From Thermoanaerobaculia bacterium (GTDB lineage Bacteria; Acidobacteriota; Thermoanaerobaculia; Multivoradales; UBA5704): a stretch of 12,096 nucleotides of DNA. Below the pieces are notes generated by a model that did no database searches, was not told where the DNA came from, and saw nothing but the letters and a program-made list of their open reading frames with translations. Both the position numbers and the translations under genes were made by a program. The stretch is taken from the NCBI GenBank assembly GCA_030150965.1, contig JASLEW010000772.1, forward strand, positions 1 through 12,096, in the 5' to 3' direction. Positions 1-5,974 of the stretch are shown piece after piece; position 1 is the first letter of the stretch; each line of letters starts with the position of its first letter.

Positions 1-153
1 GGCTGGGCCGGCTGCCTGGCGCTCATCGCCTACCAGCACTGGGTGGTGCGGCCGGGCGACCTGTCGCGGCTCAACGCCGCCTTCTTCCAGGCGAACGGCG
101 CCCTGTCCGTCTGGCTCTTCGCCGCGACCGCTGTTGCTATACTCTGGCCGTGA
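1..153 (+). CDS. mqnP: UbiA-family menaquinone prenyltransferase, C-terminal end (partial)
   Basis: Only the last 50 codons are in the window; the gene runs in from the left edge and ends at TGA 151-153. The visible residues include YQHWVVRPGDLSRLNAAFF, which matches the C-terminal signature of UbiA/4-hydroxybenzoate polyprenyltransferase-type membrane enzymes (H-x-x-V-x-P-D-L-S-R-x-N-x-A-F-F). It is followed by a hydrophobic stretch, ALSVWLFAATAVAILW, fitting the last transmembrane helix. In the futalosine pathway a UbiA homologue (MqnP) attaches the polyprenyl tail to the 1,4-dihydroxy-6-naphthoate intermediate at the inner membrane. The assignment to MqnP rather than UbiA rests on mqnE lying immediately downstream, with the putative mqnE GTG start (150-152) overlapping this stop codon. 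The family call is firm; the exact substrate is inferred. Confidence 0.8.
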   Translation, partial: GWAGCLALIAYQHWVVRPGDLSRLNAAFFQANGALSVWLFAATAVAILWP

Positions 154-1375
154 GCCCTGTCACCGCCCCCACCCCTGCCGCCGCCGCCCCTGCCGCCGCC
201 GCCGCGCCTTCCGCGGCCGCCGCCACCACCCACCCCCCCTCTCCGCCCTCCGCGCCACCGCGATCGACCCCGCCGCCTTCCCCGAGGAGCTGCGCGGCGT
301 CGCCGCCAGGGTGCGCGACGGGGTCCGGCTGGACGCGGCCGACGCCCTGACCTGCTTCACCACGCCGCACCTCCTGCACCTCGGGCGGCTGGCCGACTCG
401 GTGCGCCGGCGGCTCAACGGCAACGTCACCTATTTCAACGTCAACCGGCACATCAACCCGACCAACGTCTGCATCTACACCTATAACTGCAAGTTCTGCA
501 GCTTCGCGGCGCTCAAGGGCGAGGCCCACGCCTGGGAGATGAGCCACGAGGAGGTGTACGCCCACGCCCGCGAGCAGGGGGGCAACGACGTCACCGAGTT
601 CCACATCGTCGGCGGCCTCCACCCCGACCTGTCGCTCGACTGGTACCTGGAGATGCTGCGCGGCCTGCGTGAGCGCTTCCCCCGCGCCCACCTCAAGGCG
701 TTCACCGCCATCGAGGTCGGCTGGTTCGCCAAGCGCGAGAAGCTGTCGATCGAGGAGGTGCTGCGCCGCCTGCGCGCGGCCGGGCTCGGCTCGCTCCCCG
801 GCGGCGGCGCCGAGATCTTCCACCCCGAGGTGCGCGAGATCATCTGCGACGGCAAGCTCGACGCCGACGAGTGGATCGAGGTCCACCGCACCGCCCACCG
901 CATGGGCATCAAGAGCAACTGCACCATGCTCTACGGCCACGTCGAGAAGCCCGAGCACAAGGTGGATCATCTGCTGCGGCTGCGCGCCCTGCAGGACGAG
1001 ACCGGCGGCTTCAACGCCTTCATCCCGCTCGCCTACCACCCCGAGAACAACTACATGGGGCTGCGCTACCACACCACCGGCCAGGACGACCTGCGCCACA
1101 TCGCCACCTCCCGGCTGGTGCTCGACAACATTCCGCACATCAAGGCCTACTGGGTGATGGTCACCCCGAAGCTGGCCCAGGTGGCGCTGCGCTTCGGCGC
1201 CGACGACATGGACGGCACCATCGTCGAGGAGAAGATCTACCACATGGCCGGCGCCGGCACGGCCCAGCAGCTCAGCCGCCCCGAGCTGGAGCGGATCGTG
1301 CGCGAGGCGGGCTTCGTGCCGGTCGAGCGCGACACGCTCTACAACCCGGTCTCCCCGGCGGCCGCCACGGTTTGA
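134..1375 (+). CDS. mqnE: Aminofutalosine synthase MqnE (radical SAM); 5' end uncertain, possible frameshift
   Basis: MqnE joins the adenosyl radical of SAM to 3-[(1-carboxyvinyl)oxy]benzoate, giving aminofutalosine in the futalosine route to menaquinone. The core runs from about position 280 to the TGA at 1373-1375. It includes YFNVNRHINPTNVC, the iron-sulfur cysteines (codons at 470, 488 and 497), EFHIVGGLHPDL, LPGGGAEIFHPEVR, and SNCTMLYGHVE, all typical of the MqnE/MqnC group. The cysteine spacing is CX5CX2C, not the usual CX3CX2C. The longest in-frame start is TTG 134, but it gives an odd Arg/Cys-rich N-terminus. The next in-frame start, GTG 311, leaves out conserved-looking sequence. 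GTG 150, overlapping the upstream TGA, gives a natural Ala/Pro-rich N-terminus in another frame and would join this frame if one more C were present in the C7 run at 233-239. That version would be 408 residues. Confidence 0.88.
   Translation: MLYSGREPCHRPHPCRRRPCRRRRAFRGRRHHPPPLSALRATAIDPAAFPEELRGVAARVRDGVRLDAADALTCFTTPHLLHLGRLADSVRRRLNGNVTYFNVNRHINPTNVCIYTYNCKFCSFAALKGEAHAWEMSHEEVYAHAREQGGNDVTEFHIVGGLHPDLSLDWYLEMLRGLRERFPRAHLKAFTAIEVGWFAKREKLSIEEVLRRLRAAGLGSLPGGGAEIFHPEVREIICDGKLDADEWIEVHRTAHRMGIKSNCTMLYGHVEKPEHKVDHLLRLRALQDETGGFNAFIPLAYHPENNYMGLRYHTTGQDDLRHIATSRLVLDNIPHIKAYWVMVTPKLAQVALRFGADDMDGTIVEEKIYHMAGAGTAQQLSRPELERIVREAGFVPVERDTLYNPVSPAAATV
135..143 (+). promoter_or_regulatory. Possible extended -10 element ahead of mqnE
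   Basis: TGC-TATACT lies inside the last codons of the prenyltransferase gene. The hexamer matches TATAAT at five of six positions and carries the upstream TG of an extended -10. Normal spacing from the hexamer end (143) would put +1 at about 150, which is the first base of the GTG that overlaps the upstream stop, so a transcript from here would be leaderless. No good -35 is visible. This is a motif call only; mqnE may simply be read through from upstream. Confidence 0.3.
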
Positions 1376-2046
1376 GCCCCTCCGCCCAGGGCGGCACCGA
1401 AGCGCTTCGATTCCACTACCTGGCGGTCGATGGACCCATCGGGGTCGGCAAGACCACGCTGGTCGAGATGCTGACCCGCCACTTCGAGGGGGTGAAGATC
1501 CTCGAAGACGGCGACAATCCCTTCCTGGGCGACTTCTACCGCGACCGGCCCGGCGCGGCTTTCCAGACCGAGCTCTTCTTCCTGCTGTCGCGCTACAAGC
1601 AGCAGCGCGACATCGCCCAGCGCGAGCTGTTCGACCGCCTCCTGGTCGGCGACTACACCTTCCAGAAGAGCCGCATCTTCGCCTACCTCAACCTCTCCGA
1701 CGACGAGCTGATGCTGTTCGACAAGCTCTACACGCTGCTCGAGCCGCAGGTGCCGGTGCCCGACCTGGTGCTCTACCTGGTGGCCGACGCCGGCACCTGC
1801 CTGGAGCGCATCCGCAAGCGTGCGCGCAACGTCGAGAAGGCGATCTCGCACGAATACCTGGCGGAGTTGATCGACGCCTACAATCACTACTATCATTACT
1901 ACGTCCGGTCCCCGCTGCTGGTGGTCGATACGCGGCACCTGAACTTTCCCCAGCGGCCCGAGGACTTCGAGGAGCTGCTGCACCGGCTCGCGAAGCCCAT
2001 CAAGGGGACCGAGTACTTTCAACCGCTTGGATCCCACCAGCTGTAA
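1372..2046 (+). CDS. Deoxynucleoside kinase (dNK/dCK/dGK family)
   Basis: This encodes a 224-residue cytosolic kinase that would phosphorylate deoxynucleosides for nucleotide salvage; which base it prefers cannot be read from the sequence. The P-loop GPIGVGKT spans residues 21-28. The segment FDRLLVGDYTFQKSRIFAYL (87-106) occupies the place of the family's DR/E-R-H substrate motif, and the LID-type arginine cluster RIRKRARN lies at 146-153. Length fits the family (about 200-230). TTG 1372 is chosen because it is the only start ahead of the P-loop that keeps the full first beta strand (HYLAVDGPIG), and it overlaps the mqnE stop in a TTGA arrangement, suggesting translational coupling. A similar kinase often precedes pan genes in other bacteria. 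The gene ends with TAA at 2044-2046, about 300 bases before a strong terminator. Confidence 0.85.
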   Translation: MSPSAQGGTEALRFHYLAVDGPIGVGKTTLVEMLTRHFEGVKILEDGDNPFLGDFYRDRPGAAFQTELFFLLSRYKQQRDIAQRELFDRLLVGDYTFQKSRIFAYLNLSDDELMLFDKLYTLLEPQVPVPDLVLYLVADAGTCLERIRKRARNVEKAISHEYLAELIDAYNHYYHYYVRSPLLVVDTRHLNFPQRPEDFEELLHRLAKPIKGTEYFQPLGSHQL

Positions 2047-2339
2047 CGGGACCGAGACGGAGACCTCCAGCACCGGCCGTCCGCAGGCGCCAGCGAGCGC
2101 CCGGGCGGCGCGGGCGCCGGCCGGACCGAGGGCCTGATCCGCGTCGGGGTGGGGAGCAAGACGCCGCCTCCGGGCGTCCCACCCCTGGACAGTCACCTCA
2201 CCGAGCCCGCGGGCGCCCGCGATCGGTCCTGGTGCATCCGCGCGCGTGCGCCGGCCGCGCCCCGGGCAGCAAGCAGGGGTGCGGCGCCTGCAGACCGCGC
2301 CCGCAGCCCGGATGCCGCCAGGCCGGCCGGCCGCCGCCG
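2047..2339 (+). other. Non-coding leader/spacer before panB
   Basis: No convincing gene is visible in either strand. The stretch is extremely GC-rich, has short inverted GC-rich words (for example CCGGCCG near 2073 and CCGGCCGGAC near 2117), and contains no AT-rich -10-like hexamer that I can defend. Because the terminator that follows sits directly in front of panB, this stretch may be the leader RNA of the pan operon or simply the 3' end of the kinase transcript. Confidence 0.5.
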
Positions 2340-2378
2340 AGCCCTTCCGTCTCCCAGGCGGAAGGGCTTTTTGGTTTT
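2340..2378 (+). terminator. Strong intrinsic terminator, or attenuator, between the kinase gene and panB
   Basis: The arms AGCCCTTCCG (2340-2349) and CGGAAGGGCT (2359-2368) pair perfectly over 10 base pairs around a 9-base loop. They are followed by TTTTTGGTTTT. This is a textbook Rho-independent terminator for the mqnE-kinase transcript. It ends 23 bases before the panB ATG, leaving no room for a separate promoter plus leader, so it may act as a regulated attenuator. Confidence 0.9.
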
Positions 2379-2390
2379 CAGGCCGGCGAA

Positions 2391-2396
2391 AGGAGG
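2391..2396 (+). promoter_or_regulatory. Strong ribosome binding site of panB
   Basis: AGGAGG (within AAAGGAGG, 2389-2396) lies five bases before ATG 2402 and settles that start. It is one of the best Shine-Dalgarno sequences in the window and lies just after the terminator U-tract. Confidence 0.85.
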
Positions 2397-2401
2397 CCCG
2401 G

Positions 2402-3259
<858 letters not shown>

Positions 3260-3273
3260 CGGACGGGACCGGC

Positions 3274-4152
3274 GTGCTGCGAACCGAGGATGCCGCGGGC
3301 CTGCGGCGCGAGCTGGGAGCCTGGCGCCGCGAGGGCGCGGCCATCGGCCTGGTGCCGACCATGGGCGCCCTGCACGCCGGGCACCTGTCGCTGCTGCGCC
3401 TGGCCCGCCAGCGGGCGGCGCGGGTGGTGGCCTCGGTCTTCGTCAACCCGGCGCAGTTCGGCCCCGGCGAGGACTTCAGCCGCTACCCGCGGCAGCTGGA
3501 CGCCGACGCCCGGATGCTGGCGGAGGCCGGCTGCGACCTGCTCTTCGCGCCCGCCGCCGAGACGGTCTACCCGCCCGGCCACGCCACCTTCGTGGAGCCG
3601 GGCGGCCCGGCCCTGGGCCTCGAAGGCGAGCGGCGGCCGGGCCACTTCCGCGGCGTGGCGACGGTGGTGTGCGGGCTGTTCAACCTGGTGCAGCCCGACC
3701 TCGCGGTCTTCGGCGAGAAGGACGCCCAGCAGCTGGCGGTGGTGCGCCGGATCGCGCGCGACCTGCATTTCGCCATCGAGATCGTCGCCGGGCCGACGGT
3801 GCGCGAGGCGGACGGCCTGGCGCTGTCGTCGCGCAACGTCTTCCTGGGCGCCGAGGAGCGGCGGGCGGCGCCGGTGCTGCGCCGGGCGCTCCTGGCGGCG
3901 GCGGCGGCCATCGAGGGCGGCGAGCGCCGGGCCGGCAAGGTGCGCGCCCTGCTGCGCCGCCTCGTGGCGGAGGAGCCGCTGGCGAGCCTCGACTACGCCG
4001 AGGTGGTGGACGCCGACACCTTCCAGCCGGTCGAGGCCATCGCCGGCCGCGTGGTGCTGCCGGTCGCCGCCCGCTTCGGCGCCACCCGCCTGATCGACAA
4101 CCTCCAACTGACCGCCGGCGGCGCGGAGCCGGCCGGCGGCGACCAACCCTGA
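3274..4152 (+). CDS. panC: Pantothenate synthetase PanC
   Basis: PanC condenses pantoate with beta-alanine using ATP through a pantoyl-adenylate intermediate, the last step of pantothenate synthesis. The 292-residue protein is close to the usual 280-290. The nucleotide-binding HIGH-type motif PTMGALHAGH lies at residues 28-37. It is followed by FVNPAQFGPGEDFSRYPR, the HFRGVATVV pantoate/ATP site segment, FGEKDAQQLAVVRR, and VREADGLALSSRNVFL, which contains the KMSKS-like loop (LSSRN). GTG 3274 is chosen because it starts just before the conserved beta strand and lies 14 bases after panB; the preceding GGACGGG is only a weak ribosome binding site, so coupling with panB is likely. It uses the PanB-derived pantoate (after reduction) and the beta-alanine made by PanD next door. 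Confidence 0.96.
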   Translation: MLRTEDAAGLRRELGAWRREGAAIGLVPTMGALHAGHLSLLRLARQRAARVVASVFVNPAQFGPGEDFSRYPRQLDADARMLAEAGCDLLFAPAAETVYPPGHATFVEPGGPALGLEGERRPGHFRGVATVVCGLFNLVQPDLAVFGEKDAQQLAVVRRIARDLHFAIEIVAGPTVREADGLALSSRNVFLGAEERRAAPVLRRALLAAAAAIEGGERRAGKVRALLRRLVAEEPLASLDYAEVVDADTFQPVEAIAGRVVLPVAARFGATRLIDNLQLTAGGAEPAGGDQP

Positions 4153-4182
4153 AGCCCGTACCTTGAGCGAGCGAACCAGACC

Positions 4183-4599
4183 ATGCAACGGACCCTGCTG
4201 AAGTCCAAGATCCACCGCGCCACGGTCACCGAGGCGAACCTCGATTACCAGGGCTCGGTCACCATCGACCCGCTGCTGATGGAGGCCGCGGACCTGCTGC
4301 ATTTCGAGCGCGTGGAGATCTACAACGTCACCAACGGCGAGCGCTTCGCCACCTACGCCATCCCCGGCCGGCGCGGCGCGGGCGAGATCTGCCTCAACGG
4401 CGCCGCGGCGCACAAGGTCCGCATCGGCGACCTGGTCATCATCGCCAGCTACGCCGGCTACGAGGCCGAGGAGGTGCGCGGCCACCAGCCGGCGCTGGTC
4501 TTCGTGGATGAGCGCAACCGCATCCGCCCCGCCCACGGCGCGGCGGGGACGGCGGGGGTGGGGGAGGCGGGGGGCGAGCCTGAGAAGGCCGTGGCGTGA
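4183..4599 (+). CDS. panD: Aspartate 1-decarboxylase PanD (pyruvoyl enzyme proenzyme)
   Basis: PanD decarboxylates L-aspartate to beta-alanine, the second substrate of PanC. The 138-residue proenzyme begins MQRTLLKSKIHRATVT. It carries the self-cleavage site Gly24-Ser25 (YQGSVTID), where Ser25 becomes the catalytic pyruvoyl group, as well as Lys9, YNVTNGERFATYAI, and NGAAAHKVRIGDLVIIASY, all matching the family. It is about 12 residues longer than E. coli PanD, with an extra Gly/Ala-rich tail after about residue 120, which looks disordered. The ATG lies 30 bases after the panC stop with only a weak purine-rich ribosome binding site. The three pan genes together supply the whole ketoisovalerate-plus-aspartate route except the ketopantoate reductase (PanE), which is not in the window. 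Confidence 0.96.
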   Translation: MQRTLLKSKIHRATVTEANLDYQGSVTIDPLLMEAADLLHFERVEIYNVTNGERFATYAIPGRRGAGEICLNGAAAHKVRIGDLVIIASYAGYEAEEVRGHQPALVFVDERNRIRPAHGAAGTAGVGEAGGEPEKAVA

Positions 4600-4622
4600 A
4601 GGGTGTGAACTAGAATCGGCGC

Positions 4623-4628
4623 AGGAGG
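4623..4628 (+). promoter_or_regulatory. Ribosome binding site of thiG
   Basis: AGGAGG lies five bases before ATG 4634 and decides that start over in-frame starts upstream within panD. Confidence 0.85.
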
Positions 4629-4633
4629 CAGGA

Positions 4634-5440
4634 ATGAACAGCTCGCTCGTCACCGCCGAAACCACCGCCATGGAGCCCCTGGTCATCGCCGGGCGCACCT
4701 TCCACTCGCGCCTCTTCCTGGGCACCGGCAAGTACCCCGACTTCCCGACCATGGCGGCGGCCCTGGAGGCCTCCGGCACCGAGGTGGTGACGGTCGCCCT
4801 GCGCCGCGTCAACCTCGACGAGCGGGGGCACGGCTCGCTGCTCGACCACGTGGATCCCAAGAGGTACCTCCTGCTGCCCAACACCGCCGGCTGCTACAAG
4901 GCCGACGAGGCCATCCGCACCGCCCGCCTCGCCCGCGAGCTGGGGGGCTGGGACTGGGTGAAGCTGGAGGTGATCGGCGACCCCCGCACCCTCTTCCCCG
5001 ACAACGTGGAGCTCCTCCGGGCGACGGAGACCCTGGTGGCCGAGGGCTTCACCGTCCTCCCCTACACCAACGACGACCCGGTGATCTGCAAGCGGCTGGA
5101 GGATCTGGGCGCCGCCGCCGTGATGCCCCTGGGGGCCCCCATCGGCTCCGGCATGGGCATCCGCAACCCCGCGAACCTGCGCATCATCCTGGAGCAGGCC
5201 AAGGTCCCGATCATCGTGGACGCCGGGGTGGGCACCGCGAGCGACGCGACGATCGCCATGGAGCTGGGCGCCCACGGCGTCCTGATGAACACCGCCATCG
5301 CCGGAGCCGCCGACCCGGTGCGCATGGCCCGGGCGATGAGGCTGGCCGTGGAGGCCGGGCACCTGGCGGCCTCGGCGGGCCGGATCCCGCGGAAGCTCTA
5401 CGCCTCGGCGTCGTCGCCGCTCGGGGGGTTGATCGAGTAG
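4634..5440 (+). CDS. thiG: Thiazole synthase ThiG
   Basis: ThiG builds the thiazole phosphate half of thiamine from 1-deoxy-D-xylulose 5-phosphate, dehydroglycine and the ThiS thiocarboxylate. The 268-residue protein is of normal length. It contains FLGTGKYPDF (28-37), VTVALRRVN (52-60), the Schiff-base Lys110 in WVKLEVIGD (108-116), PYTNDDP (143-149), MPLGAPIGSGMGI (164-176), VDAGVGTASDA (195-205), and MNTAIAGAADP (218-228), all diagnostic. The start at 4634 has a strong ribosome binding site; an internal ATG at 4670 would remove a poorly conserved stretch and cannot be fully excluded. It lies 34 bases after panD in the same direction, so it probably shares the pan transcript. The sulfur carrier thiS and the dehydroglycine enzyme thiH or thiO are not in the window, so they must be elsewhere. 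No clear intrinsic terminator follows; the next 120 bases hold only GC-rich inverted words without a T-run. Confidence 0.97.
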   Translation: MNSSLVTAETTAMEPLVIAGRTFHSRLFLGTGKYPDFPTMAAALEASGTEVVTVALRRVNLDERGHGSLLDHVDPKRYLLLPNTAGCYKADEAIRTARLARELGGWDWVKLEVIGDPRTLFPDNVELLRATETLVAEGFTVLPYTNDDPVICKRLEDLGAAAVMPLGAPIGSGMGIRNPANLRIILEQAKVPIIVDAGVGTASDATIAMELGAHGVLMNTAIAGAADPVRMARAMRLAVEAGHLAASAGRIPRKLYASASSPLGGLIE

Positions 5441-5564
5441 GGGTGCCGGACGCCGGGCCGGAGGCTGGCCCCGGGGGCCCTCGGGGAGATGCCGGCAGCA
5501 GTCCCCCGGTAGCCAGGGGCCAAGGACCCCTCAAGTCCTTCTCCCATCAGCCCTTTGCAGCCCC

Positions 5565-5594
5565 TTGCGTCGGCCGAGGGCGATCCTCTAGAAT
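5565..5594 (+). promoter_or_regulatory. Likely promoter of tRNA-Arg
   Basis: A -35-like TTGCGT (5565-5570) and a -10-like TAGAAT (5589-5594) are separated by 18 bases. Transcription would start near 5601, about 20 bases before the mature tRNA 5' end, which is a normal layout for a tRNA gene with a short 5' leader. Confidence 0.6.
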
Positions 5595-5621
5595 CCCTCT
5601 TCCGCACGAAGCTGTTCTCGT

Positions 5622-5698
5622 GCACCCATAGCTCAACTGGATAGAGCGACAGACTACGGATCTGTAGGTTGGGGGTTCAAATCCTCCTGGGTGCACCA
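5622..5698 (+). tRNA. tRNA-Arg (anticodon ACG), CCA encoded
   Basis: A full cloverleaf can be drawn. The acceptor arms GCACCCA (5622-5628) and TGGGTGC (5688-5694) pair perfectly, followed by discriminator A and an encoded CCA (5696-5698). The D stem is GCTC/GAGC (5631-5634 with 5644-5647). The anticodon stem is ACAGA/TCTGT around the loop CTACGGA, giving anticodon ACG (5656-5658), read as ICG after A34 deamination by TadA. The T stem is GGGGG/CCTCC with one G-U pair around TTCAAAT. The gene stands alone, has its own promoter, and lies at the border between housekeeping genes and accessory DNA; tRNA genes are frequent integration sites. Confidence 0.97.
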
Positions 5699-5974
5699 AT
5701 AAAATCAACAACTTAGCGCAGGCGGCCTGTTGCGAGGCGTGGTTTTTGGACGATAGATGGACGTATTGTCCTCGGCATAGCCTTGCGCCGGGAGCGACGG
5801 CAGCCGCGGCCGGTCCGGCGCGCCGGGTGGCACGATTGGGTTGGCCGGCAGGTTCCGCTGCACGCTCTCGTCGATCGCTGCGCATCTGGCGCTGCGGCCA
5901 GGGGCCGAGGCCCCACGCTCCCACCAGCACGGCGACCCACCCGCGCGCGCGCGAGCGCCCGCTCGCCGTGGGCG
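5699..5974. other. Non-coding spacer between the tRNA and the convergent Roco-TIR gene
   Basis: No gene is supported on either strand. A short hairpin (CAGG/CCTG, 5719-5729) followed 13 bases later by TTTTT (5743-5747) could be a weak terminator for the tRNA. Further on there is a GGGGCC/GGCCCC inverted repeat (5901-5914). No repeat of the tRNA 3' end is found here beyond the gene itself. Confidence 0.45.
5928..5970 (-). repeat. Inverted repeat just downstream of the Roco-TIR stop codon
   Basis: CACGGCGA (5928-5935) and TCGCCGTG (5963-5970) are perfect inverted arms, starting four bases after the stop codon of the gene on the - strand. An alternative tight hairpin, GCGAGC (5951-5956) with GCTCGC (5961-5966) around a four-base loop, competes with it. 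Neither is followed by a T-run on the - strand, so this is not a standard terminator; it may protect the mRNA 3' end or be incidental in GC-rich DNA. Confidence 0.4.

Noticed and set aside
137..1243. Long - strand frame opposite mqnE
   Set aside because: It is a low-complexity Val/Gly/Ala/His-rich shadow of mqnE with no recognisable domain.
4611..4616. TAGAAT before thiG as a promoter -10
   Set aside because: No -35 or extended -10 accompanies it, and the predicted start would fall inside the ribosome binding site. Read-through from panD is simpler.
5510..5535. AGGGG/CCCCT hairpin after thiG as a terminator
   Set aside because: The stem is only five base pairs and no T-run follows.
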